Of a DNA stretch of 33,821 nucleotides, positions 22,697 through 31,436 are shown one piece after another. The DNA is from Paraglomus occultum (taxonomy: Eukaryota > Glomeromycota > Glomeromycetes > Paraglomerales > Paraglomeraceae): positions 1-33,821 of the forward strand of contig CAJVPJ010000223.1 of the NCBI GenBank assembly GCA_910592205.1, in the 5' to 3' direction. The translations under genes were made by a program, and so were the position numbers. The notes under the pieces were generated by a model. That model was not told the DNA's origin, did not search any database, and was given only the letters and a program-made list of their open reading frames with translations. Position 1 is the stretch's first letter, and each line of letters starts with the position of its first letter.

Positions 22697-22789
22697 GATA
22701 AGAAGAGTTGATTTGGCAAGGATTTGGAAAGAGTTAAAAAAAGATAAATGAGCAGATTAGATAAAGAGATAAGAAAGATGGATTTGATA
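22697..22789 (+). promoter_or_regulatory. Cluster of five same-strand GATA motifs
   Basis: GATA occurs at 22697, 22743, 22760, 22768 and 22786, all on the plus strand within 93 bp of purine-rich sequence. Several have the GATAAG or AGATAA context favoured by fungal GATA factors. It is about 1.2 kb upstream of INO1, so the target gene is unclear, and local A/G richness raises the chance expectation. Confidence 0.25.
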
Positions 22790-23389
22790 ACCACAGTCAC
22801 ATTCACATGGTTTTGCACAATCATACAACTATTTTATTCCTTATCAGTATTGTTAATCCAAACGACTGCATTGACCATGTAAAAATAATCTGGCTTTTAT
22901 TAAGTATTGTTCCTGTCATCTAACATGCTAAGCTACTACCTGTGTGCAGTGCACAAGGAATTCATGAGAACATATAGACCAATCAGCTATTATTAGGATT
23001 TTTTTGTAACCCCCATGTGACAGAACAGTACAACTAAAGAAGGCAACTATTCCTTTGTGAAAAAAATTTTTTTCATCCGAAGATTCTGCAGTCTATAAAT
23101 ACTATATATTAATATACATATATAATAGTAGTTATTGTTGAAAATATAGGCAAGTCACATGTATATGTTGTATATAACGGTTATTATAATGGCTAAATAC
23201 ATTTTAACTTTACTCGATGAGCATGCTATATGAAGTAATTTGATAGTCTGATGATCACAATCAAAGTTTACCCTGCCACAAACAATCCGATCGCAAACTA
23301 TGATGATATATAGATTTCCGCATTCGAACGTAATAAAGACCATCTATCTCAGGATCTGGATCACCCTTAAGTGGCGTCGAACTTATAAA

Positions 23390-23885
23390 AAGCTTTCGTC
23401 CCCATGGGTGCGACCGCAGACTTGTACACAAGACACAGCAACCCAAGTTGTAATTACATAACAGCGCAATTTACGCATACCCTCCCACGCATACGACTTC
23501 TCCCCCACCACCCAGAGAGCAAACATCGAGCGTCTTGTAAACAATTTAGTAGGTTGAGCATCCACGCTTTCTAAATATATTCATCCACGTCCCAGTAATT
23601 TCAGTCGATCCTATTCTAATAATAGTTCGGTCTTACCATCTAATTATAGTCATCTAAATCTATTCTAGAACTATTATTTGCATTGTTACGAGTTGCACAA
23701 CCGTTATTGATATAAAAAAAAGTTTCCGGCGTACGCACCCCCAACTACAATCTCTTTTCCCCAGAGTGAAAAGGTCAAGAACGTCTTATCTTGTAAAACA
23801 AACTTAATAGGTTAATCTCTACACATTCTCGTTCGTAAACACATATTTCGCCAAAACGTTCAGTAATTTACTTCCCTCGATTCAT
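23390..23885. repeat. Diverged two-copy duplication upstream of INO1
   Basis: Copy A (core 23508-23610) and copy B (core 23758-23885) lie about 250 bp apart. They share, in the same order, CCCAGAG, CGTCTT, TTGTAAA, TTA-TAGGTT, CAGTAATTT and TCGAT. Each is preceded by a TATA-like run (CTTATAAAAAG near 23390; GATATAAAAAAAAG near 23708) and an ACGCA/CCC-rich element. It looks like an old tandem duplication of a promoter/5' UTR segment. Confidence 0.5.
23708..23721 (+). promoter_or_regulatory. TATA-like element upstream of INO1
   Basis: TGATATAAAAAAAA lies about 250 bp before the INO1 start codon and is the nearest good TATA-like sequence. A similar element near 23390 belongs to the other duplicate copy. 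Confidence 0.35.
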
Positions 23886-23960
23886 AACCCCTACTCGGGG
23901 CGACGCTCTGTTTGCAGCTCAAGGTTCAAGATCGAGTACAGTTATTAATCCACCTTCCTT

Positions 23961-25854
23961 ATGCCTCCACACGCATCCGATTCCACTCCTATCGGGAGTC
24001 CAACACCATCTGCATTCAGGGTGAATGCCCCGAATGTCCGTTATACCGATGATCACATCATCGCTGACTATGTTTATAGCAATGCGATTGTAACATCGAA
24101 CGAAGGCGGAAGCATCAACGTAACGCCTACCAACACAAAGTATACTTTCAAGACAGAATTGAAAGTGCCCAGGGTTGGGTAAGTAGTAGAGCACATTGAA
24201 ATTCATGTATGCATCGCTATCAAATAATTGGCATTTCAAACTGATTTTCTCAATCATTTCGTTATTCCAATTAGTTTAATGATGGTCGGATGGGGAGGGA
24301 ACAATGGTTCCACCCTAACCGCCAGTATTGTCGCGAACCGGCACAACATCACTTGGCGAACCAAAGATGGTGTGAAGACACCTAACTATTTTGGTTCCGT
24401 CGTCCAAGCTTCTACTCTCAAACTCGGCATCGATGAGAAGGGTAAAGATGTCTATATCCCGTTCAGCAACATCTTGCCCATGGTCCACCCTAATGATCTT
24501 GTTCTCGGTGGTTGGGACATCAGTTCCCTGGATTTAGCCAAGTCGATGCAAAGAGCATGCGTTCTCGATTACGACCTTCAACGACAGGTCGCCCCCGAGT
24601 TGGAGAAAATGAAACCATTGCCATCAATTTACTATCCTGATTTTATTGCCGCCAATCAGAGCGATCGTGCTGATAACTTGATCCCCGGTGACGACAAGAA
24701 AGCCCACGTCGAGCACATCAGAAATGACATTCGTCAGTTTAAATTAGCTAATCAACTGGATAAAGTCATTGTGGTCTGGACTGCAAATACCGAGAGATAT
24801 GCTGAGATCATACCAGGCGTAAATACTACTGCCGATAATCTGCTCAAAGCTGTCGAAGAATCTCATCCAGAGATTGCTCCCTCTACAATCTTTGCTATCG
24901 CCTGTATCCTCGAAAACGTGCCGTTCATCAATGGATCTCCTCAAAATACTTTCGTACCGGGCTGTATCGAACTAGCCGAAAGACACCGCGTATACATTGG
25001 CGGTGATGACTTCAAGTCGGGACAAACCAAAGTCAAGTCCGTCTTGGTCGAGTTCTTGGTTAATTCTGGCATTAAGCCTATCGGAATTACGAGTTACAAC
25101 CATTTGGGAAATAACGATGGCAAAAACTTGTCGGCTCCTCAGCAGTTTAGGTCCAAGGAAATTTCAAAGAGTAATGTTGTCGATGACATGGTCAATTCTA
25201 ACAAGATCTTGTATAAACCGGGAGAACATCCTGATCATGGTGAGTACGAAATAGAGATCAAAAAGTATGCACTATGAATTCGTGTTTAACCTTTTTCCGT
25301 ATTCTACTTTGATCTGCCAAACAGTTGTCGTAATCAAGTATGTTCCTGCCGTCGGTGATTCTAAGCGAGCTCTCGATGAGTATGTATCGGAGATCTTCAT
25401 GGGTGGAAGGAATGTAAGTAAACATTTCATTCAATTTAGGCTCATTTGTATTTTTCTGCACGAAAGATGGTCAATCGTTTGTCGTTTTACTAATTAACAC
25501 ATACGATTCCGTTTTATTTTACAGACCGTTTCTCTCTACAACACTTGCGAAGATTCTCTTCTTGCATCTCCTCTTATTCTTGACCTCGCTATACTTACCG
25601 AACTCACGTCTCGCATTCAATATCGCACCGAAGAGATGACGGAATTTGCACCGTTCCATTCGGTACTCTCGATTCTCAGCTTCATGCTCAAGGCACCTCT
25701 CGTACCGCCGGGTACTCCTGTCGTTAATGCGTTTAGCAAGCAGCGCGCAGCCATGGAAAATCTCTTCCGAGCCTGCATTGGGCTTCCTCCGCAGAGCGAC
25801 ATGTTGCTTGAACATAAAGCTCCCGTTAATCGCTCGAAGAAGGCTGTTAAATGA
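23961..25854 (+). CDS. INO1: Inositol-3-phosphate synthase (INO1), four exons
   Basis: Cytosolic, NAD-dependent enzyme that converts glucose-6-phosphate to inositol-3-phosphate, the first step of de novo inositol synthesis for phosphatidylinositol and inositol phosphates. Exons: 23961-24178, 24275-25239, 25325-25413, 25525-25854; product 533 aa, the same length as yeast Ino1. The start ATG is the first in frame and gives [14 protein letters not shown]. Key motifs: the NAD-binding loop [10 protein letters not shown] (77-86), [62 protein letters not shown], and the active-site stretch [20 protein letters not shown] with SKEISKS, followed by [20 protein letters not shown] and EIFMGG. Introns are 85-111 bp with canonical ends, and all phases agree. 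A good AATAAA signal follows the stop. No truncation or missing active-site residue was seen. Confidence 0.98.
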
Positions 25855-25921
25855 ACCATTGTTTAATGCTAACAATAATAGTGTGAAATAATAATGTATT
25901 GTTTTTTCTATTGTTATTACA

Positions 25922-25927
25922 AATAAA
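25922..25927 (+). terminator. Poly(A) signal AATAAA of INO1
   Basis: AATAAA lies 67 bp past the INO1 stop codon within T/A-rich sequence. The convergent TAF9 gene stops at 26009, so the two transcripts' 3' ends are very close or overlapping. Confidence 0.6.
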
Positions 25928-26008
25928 GCTCTTTTCATACTCGTTGCTTCATTTATATGCAAGTTTCAAATTGTTTTCGAACAGAACGCATAGTTGTTTA
26001 TTAATTGA

Positions 26009-26885
26009 TTAAAAATCATAGTCATAGTCATCATCTTCTGCCCGCACAGGGGCCTTTTGTGGACTAGCAGCAGAACTCATGGGCGTGTTTACAGCATCTG
26101 TCATTTCAGTGTCTTTATCAGCATCGTTTATTCCAAGAGGAATTCCACTTTCTCCATCTTGTGATGGAGGTGGCGGCGGAGCAATCGGGACAGCTGGCTG
26201 AGGTCTTACAACAGTTTTGGACTGTGGGGGAAATGAGAGTAAAATGCATTGAAGTTAGCGCGAGTTTGAATTGATAGTAATTTCAATTGTTTTACTGACT
26301 TCTGGTGGAACTATTTGAAAGTTTACTGCCGTCAGACAGTGTCTTTCAGGAGGAAGACGCAAGCCATATCGTTCTGGTACGGACGGAAGAGGTACTTCGT
26401 TCTGCGCCTTTGCCAATTCGTATATGAACTTTTAAAAACGTTGTTAGTCCCGATTTCCAATCAACATGTAAAAAGAAGTTGTCAAAGTCTGCTTACATCT
26501 CTTCGTGGGGGAGCAGTAAACGAGTAGTTCACCCGTCCTTCTATAGCAAGTTTAACGTCACTCACGTTAATATCAGTCCTGCTTGCATGCTCCGCGTAAA
26601 CAAGTGCGTCCTGCAAAACGTCTATAGTGTATCCTACAAAAACGAAGCAGAAAGTGTCATGGAAGGATCATTCCGAAAAACTATGTCAATTGATTAATAC
26701 TGACGATGTGCAAACTCCAGCAACTGCTGAACTACTTTCGGTTCATAATCTCTAACCCCCAATGAATCACATATTAGCTGTATTATACGAGAATCTCGAG
26801 GAAATTGTTGAGATTGTTGAGACTGTTGCTGGGTTTGTTGTTGCTGTGACATGACAGAAAGATGATGCTCGATTGTGTGACCCAT
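26009..26885 (-). CDS. TAF9: TFIID/SAGA subunit TAF9, four exons
   Basis: Histone-fold subunit of general transcription factor TFIID and of SAGA, where it pairs with TAF6. Exons: 26885-26705, 26633-26497, 26428-26300, 26221-26009; product 219 aa. After a Gln-rich start, the histone fold opens with FPRDSRIIQLICDSLGVRDY and continues VVQQLLEFAH-RYTIDVLQDALVYAEHA and INVSDVKLAIEGRVNYSFT, close to the known TAF9 pattern. The exon 1 donor GTCAGT at 26704 joins C to GA to restore FAHRYTID; the nearby GTATTA would break the frame. The conserved C-terminal element RYGLRLPPERHCLTAVNFQI follows in exon 3. The last exon is Pro-rich and ends in an acidic EDDDYDYDF. A second in-frame ATG at codon 12 (MSQQQQ) could also be the start. 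It shares a 116-bp divergent promoter with the next gene. Confidence 0.95.
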
Positions 26886-27001
26886 TCAAAAAACAAGAGT
26901 GATGTTTACGTCCAATGATATTGACTAACGTAGTGATACAAGCAGGGGAGTAATAATTGAATTTACCGGTCCCCGGTTGAGCCTTTTTAACTCTTGCCAA
27001 A
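26886..27001. promoter_or_regulatory. Shared divergent promoter, TAF9 and SIKE-like gene
   Basis: Only 116 bp separate the two start codons. The interval contains a GC-richer palindromic core, ACCGGTCCCCGGT (about 26966-26978), but no TATA box. It must carry both promoters, or one of the transcripts must start inside the opposite gene. Confidence 0.5.
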
Positions 27002-27939
27002 ATGACACCAAGCACAACAGAATACGACGAGGATGATGAATTATACGAAGTGATGCACCTGGTTGAGGAGCTTAGTGCTGAGCTCGCAAAAGGTCGTGAG
27101 AATATGAGCTTACTTTTGGAAGAACTCAATGATTTAAAGGTGAAGTAAGGAGCCCGCTAACCAAACAATTTGTCGCCTTGTAAATTGACAAAGCGTTTAA
27201 TTTCTCATTACAGCTGCGCTGCGCTCAGTATACACGTCCTTTGATACGTGCGAACATTAGACGTATGTTCATGTCGATTTTTCAACCATATCGTCGTTTT
27301 TGCACCAAATTCCGTTTTTCACAATATTATCTCAATTATACTATCTTAGTACCCAAACTTCCGCCAGATACCGATCCTTCAAAAGCCCTCAATACCCGAC
27401 TTACTCTCGAACATGAATCTTTACTATCGGAAAATGCATATCTCTCTTCTACTGTCAAAGAATATGAGACAACCCTTCAACAACTTATGAGCAAATTTCG
27501 TCTACATTCTTATCGCATTCAGCAGAACAAACTCGATTTACAACGGAAACATGAAAACCTCATCTTGGCTGAACGTGTTAAACGCGATCAACTGGAAAAG
27601 GAAAATGCGCTATTACAGGCAAAGATAGTTAGCGTTGCAGAGATTTTGAGAAAAGCGGTTGGCTATCAGAACGATCCGGAAACGATTGCACTCGTGAAAA
27701 GTTTGTTGATTGAGAATGAGGTATTGAGGGAATTGACTAACGTTGCGAGAATGAAAATTGCAGACAAGGAAGCGAGCAAAGACGAGAAACGGGGGATGGA
27801 GCAGGGGATGGAGCAGGGGAATGAGCTACAACGAAATGAACAAGGGAACGACGAGACTCATGAATTACAGTTTCCTAATCCACCGAGCGACGAATTAAAG
27901 AAGTTGCATAACATGGAAATAAGAGACGGGAATTCTTAG
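27002..27939 (+). CDS. SIKE/FGFR1OP2-family coiled-coil protein, probable STRIPAK component, three exons
   Basis: Small coiled-coil protein of the SIKE1/FGFR1OP2 family; in filamentous fungi the counterpart (SCI1) belongs to the STRIPAK phosphatase-kinase complex that controls cell fusion and development. Exons: 27002-27139, 27214-27262, 27350-27939; product about 258 aa. The family core is visible: LTLEHESLLSENAYLSSTVK, then YETTLQQLMSKFRLHS, and the hallmark EILRKAVGY followed by LLIENEVLRELT, matching the order in SIKE1 (RELWISLEEHQ, LIMSKYRKQ, VMRKAV, LENKELRELL). Most of the protein is predicted coiled coil. The second intron (27263-27349, GTATGT...TTAG, 87 bp) contains no stop and is divisible by three, so its retention would still give a full-length protein. 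The first donor at 27140 (GTGAAG) keeps frame; the better-looking GTAAGG five bases on does not. The C-terminal region has a short MEQG/NEQG repeat. Confidence 0.85.
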
Positions 27940-28084
27940 CGAATGACGATAATGTAAACAAACTTTATGTATTTTTATACTTTGCTAATGCGAATGTAGG
28001 GAGTAATTAATTATGTCAATGTTTTTGGAAAATCGACGATCTATGTAATCTGTTCTGATATACCATTATTCTTAATATTAATGC

Positions 28085-29410
28085 TCAATGTGTAGATGCC
28101 GAAGCTACTGTGTCCTTCACACACACAAAATGAGCCATGCAATGATAGTATTCATCTCTGATATAACGTTCAAAGAACCATGGAGCACTCAACAGCACTA
28201 TCAGATTCCATCCCAATATCTTCGCTATCTGTTTCAGCATCTTCTTCGCAGCACCCTCTTCTCTTTCCTTTTTCTCATTCTCTGTATTGCGTCCTTTTCT
28301 TTCAGCAACCCCCAAATTCCTCCACAATCCCCAAACGTTCTCCCAGACGATAATTACTAATGCATGAAACAAGATGAAAGAGAAATGTTCTCCTCTGCTC
28401 TTCCCGTGCACTGAAACTGAATAGTATTCATGTATCACCGCGCTTACGAAAAACGTTCCCACAACTTCCATCATTTTTCTTATGCGTGTTCCTTTCTCGA
28501 ATCTTCTGGCGAACATGCTACCTAGGTTGCTAAAGTTTTCCGTACATACAGAGTGCCATCTGTTTTTCCAAAAGTCGATTGGTCCAGAAGATAGAATCGG
28601 ATAATTGAAGAGCGGCTTAGCATCGAACAAGAGAGAACTTAGCCATTCCTTTAGGGATACTTGCTGAGAGGGCGTGAGAAGTGCGTGTAATGGAGTTTTT
28701 GGTTTCATGCAGAGAACGCGGAATAGTATTGCCGCGTGTAGTAAGATCAATTCGTAGAGGAATGACATGGATACTGCAAGTGCTCCTCCGTAAATGTAAC
28801 AATACAATAATGCATGCAGAGATATAAACGGTTTTCCCGTGCGAATGAAATCGATTACTCGGAGTACATAGGGCTTATTTGGTACTTCAGGTGGAAAGAA
28901 TTCAAGAATTTGAGCGCAGAGAACGTAGGTCGCCCACACGGTCATAAATGAAATAAATCGCTGCTCCAAAGATACCGAATTTGTCGATAATTTGCGCTGT
29001 TGATCCTTGTCTGACGGTTTGATAGTCCGCCAGTTCACCAGACCCCACCAGAATGGAGTTACGGTTTTAGGTGATTCAAGACAGTCTCTTAGCCATATTA
29101 GCATCTTGACACCAAAGGAACCGGCCATTGTTGTAGTCAATGACTTTGTAGGACATGAATACTCTCGTGCATATACTAGCGGAACGGTGATATATGAGAT
29201 TAAGGAAGCCAGTAGTGTCATCCATTGAAAAAATGATGAAGGACGATCATATGAGTTAGTGATGAACACAGCGAGACTCCCGAAAAATATTAGATTGTAA
29301 ACAGGTTCCGGAAACGGTGGAGTAGGCGGCGAGCCTTTTGATGGAACGTTTAATGAAATCGAAACGAGTATCACGGATAGAATTAATAACGGTTTCTTTA
29401 TCAATTCCAT
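28085..29410 (-). CDS. Wax-synthase-like MBOAT O-acyltransferase
   Basis: Integral membrane acyltransferase of the wax synthase/MBOAT_2 type; such proteins esterify fatty alcohols, sterols or terpenoids, and the substrate here cannot be inferred. It is a single 441-aa frame with ATG at 29410. The family signature SSGPIDFWKNRWHSV (274-288) includes the conserved FW and RWH, and the putative catalytic His327 lies in FFVSAVIHEYY. Several hydrophobic segments are visible: about 7-20, 37-52, 62-80, 153-171, 195-233, 318-330, 343-362 and 399-412. A charged linker rich in Glu and Lys (368-392) precedes the last helix. It ends convergently with the SIKE-like gene (145 bp gap) and starts divergently from the dioxygenase gene (238 bp). 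Unlike most neighbours it has no intron. Confidence 0.88.
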   Translation of the reverse strand: MELIKKPLLILSVILVSISLNVPSKGSPPTPPFPEPVYNLIFFGSLAVFITNSYDRPSSFFQWMTLLASLISYITVPLVYAREYSCPTKSLTTTMAGSFGVKMLIWLRDCLESPKTVTPFWWGLVNWRTIKPSDKDQQRKLSTNSVSLEQRFISFMTVWATYVLCAQILEFFPPEVPNKPYVLRVIDFIRTGKPFISLHALLYCYIYGGALAVSMSFLYELILLHAAILFRVLCMKPKTPLHALLTPSQQVSLKEWLSSLLFDAKPLFNYPILSSGPIDFWKNRWHSVCTENFSNLGSMFARRFEKGTRIRKMMEVVGTFFVSAVIHEYYSVSVHGKSRGEHFSFILFHALVIIVWENVWGLWRNLGVAERKGRNTENEKKEREEGAAKKMLKQIAKILGWNLIVLLSAPWFFERYIRDEYYHCMAHFVCVKDTVASASTH

Positions 29411-29648
29411 GTTTGTTTGGACGGTGGGTAACAGAGTTTGATACTACATATATATGAATTGCTGCGGACATTGCCATTGTGTTGTTGCATAATGTAAATA
29501 AATACACAGATATCCCCAATAGTTAATTAATATAAATATCGTGCCCCGCGCAGGTAACTTGCGTTATTGCCGGTGGCTTAGCGACATAACAGTGCACTGT
29601 CGATCTCAATAACATTTCTTGCATAATAATATAACAAGAAATTCGTAA
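29411..29648. promoter_or_regulatory. Shared divergent promoter, MBOAT and dioxygenase genes
   Basis: 238 bp lie between the two opposing start codons. A TATATATG run near 29449 and ATATAAATAT near 29529 are candidate TATA elements for the two directions. The arrangement allows co-regulation but does not prove it. Confidence 0.4.
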
Positions 29649-30955
29649 ATGACTAGCCGACATGATATCCCAATCATTGATTTCTCTCTGTTTGAAACAA
29701 AGAAAGTGACTTGCGCACAACAGATTAAAGAGGCGAGTGTCTCGATTGGTTTCCTTTACCTCCGGAATCATGGAATTGATCAATCCGATATCGATAACAT
29801 ATTTGTCGTTGTAAGTATGCGCAAGAAACGAAAATAGGGCGCTCAGTAATTCTGTCCATCTATTGGTTGAGAGATCTTACGTTTTTTACCCGTCGGCAGT
29901 CCCAAGAATATTTTTCACTCCCGACAGAGACAAAGCTTGAACACAGGATCAAAAGAGATAACTTTGGTTATTCTGCACTTCATCAGGAAACTCTGGACCC
30001 GGAAACACAAAACACTGGCGATTTTAAAGAGTAAGGAGAGTGATATCATGTGTTTGATAACACGTACCGGCCTTGCTGTCTCAATCTTTGTTTGATATTC
30101 CAAAGAGCGTTTAATTTTGGCAAGTTCGTAGGTGGAAACTGTTCACAAGAATTGCCAGCAACTTTAGCGCAGCATAAAGATTTTCTGGCAAAGTTTTCAA
30201 GGGTAATGCAAAAATATGATTAATGATTATATTACATCAAACCTTGCGGAATTTGTAGTCATATGTTTTTTTCCCCAATATGCAACAGATATGTCATAAC
30301 CTATGTTTGAAGATATTGGAAGCATTTGCAATCGCTTTAGAAATACCAGAGACGGAAGGAGGAAAGGGCTGGTTCACAGAGCGACATTTATATGAACTTG
30401 AATCGGGTGACATATTGCGAGTGTTGCACTATCCCGCTGTAAAGAGCATCGACCATGATGACATGCGTGCTGGCAGGTAAGAGATATTCGATTATGCGGA
30501 TGCGGGCTTATTAGATGTGAACAACGAACGAACGAACAAAGGTTTCACAGCATTGATTGACGTTGTCATTATTCCGTAGTCATTCCGACTACGGCTCGTT
30601 GACGCTTCTCTTTCAAAAAGATGTTGGTGGTTTGGAAGTATTATCTGGTGACGATCAATGGATATCTGCTCCAGTGATACCGGGATGTGTGCTTGTAAAT
30701 ATAGGCGATCTGTTAGAATATTGGAGTGGAGGATTGTTTCGATCAACAAAGCATCGCGTGGTTTTTCGTCATGATAACCTCTTGTTGGATCGATATAGTG
30801 TTGCGTACTTTTGTCACGCGGCAGATGATGTTTCGCTGGAACCGATACCCAGTAGACTAGTGGTTGGTAGAATGGAAGTAAATTCGAGTGATGGTCGCGT
30901 ACTTACCGCTGGACAGCATTTACGAAATAGGCTGGACGCTTCATATAAGTATTAA
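29649..30955 (+). CDS. 2-oxoglutarate/Fe(II)-dependent dioxygenase (isopenicillin-N-synthase-like), five exons
   Basis: Soluble oxidoreductase that would couple oxidation of an unknown small molecule to 2-oxoglutarate decarboxylation. Exons: 29649-29810, 29900-30030, 30106-30202, 30289-30476, 30580-30955; product 317 aa, normal for the family. The N-terminal DIOX_N half has IPIIDFSLF and SIGFLYLRNHGID, then SQEYFSLPTETK. The C-terminal double-stranded beta-helix has HSDYGSLTLL with iron ligands His194 and Asp196, NIGDLLEYWSGG, and STKHRVV with the third ligand His251. The 2-oxoglutarate-binding Arg264 and Ser266 lie in DRYSVAYF. The exon 4/5 junction (AG plus T) restores the serine before the HSD motif. 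All splice sites are canonical. Family members include plant hormone oxidases and fungal biosynthetic enzymes; the substrate is not predictable. Confidence 0.93.
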
Positions 30956-31436
30956 TGTGATTGACATAATTGACGGTAACATAATAAACTCGAATCGGAT
31001 TATTTACTTCTCGTCCTTCCTACGTCATATTTCCAATAAGCAGAAATTAGCTTTTGCATTCATTCATGCGATGCAATGGTGCGAAAGATGGGAAATTATA
31101 AGTATTAGTTGACATTTAATAAATATGATTTTTGAACAGTATAAATAGGAGGGAAAGTATTCTGCAATGCAGATAAATATACTTGCACTGAGTATGTAAT
31201 GATTAAACTTGCCTTTTAATGTACAAAAGTGGTTAAGACTGGAGGTTGTTCAAATAATAGATTGTTCTGTCTATAATAAGTTTATTTGATCGCAAAAAGT
31301 CTTTACGTTCATAATGACAGAGTTAATGCTAATTTTTCATTTTGGATTTTCCTCAGATACTAGCCTCACAAGTAGTGCACAGTAAGAAGAATTAAAGTCT
31401 TACAAACAATTGTTAATTAATTAACCCTCAGAAACC
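30956..31436. other. Intergenic region with a TATA box
   Basis: No gene is seen. TATAAATAGG at 31140-31149 is the best TATA match in this part and points towards the kinase pseudogene that starts about 290 bp downstream. The left part is probably the dioxygenase 3' UTR. Confidence 0.45.

Larger units (their letters stand above)
20386..23960. other. Gene-poor spacer and INO1 upstream region
   Basis: About 3.6 kb without a recognisable gene. A Lys/Arg-rich fragment near 20660-20790 is short and broken. A cluster of five GATA motifs lies at 22697-22789 and a diverged duplication at 23390-23885. TTCACATG, the core of the yeast inositol-response element, occurs near 22802, over 1 kb from the INO1 start, and may be chance. 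AT-rich runs fill 23095-23130. Confidence 0.5.

Noticed and set aside
22800-22812. TTCACATG as an inositol-response element for INO1
   Set aside because: More than 1 kb from the start codon, single copy, and an 8-mer is expected by chance in several kb.
25519-25962. 147-codon reverse-strand frame
   Set aside because: Antisense to INO1 exon 4; composition and lack of motifs argue against a gene.
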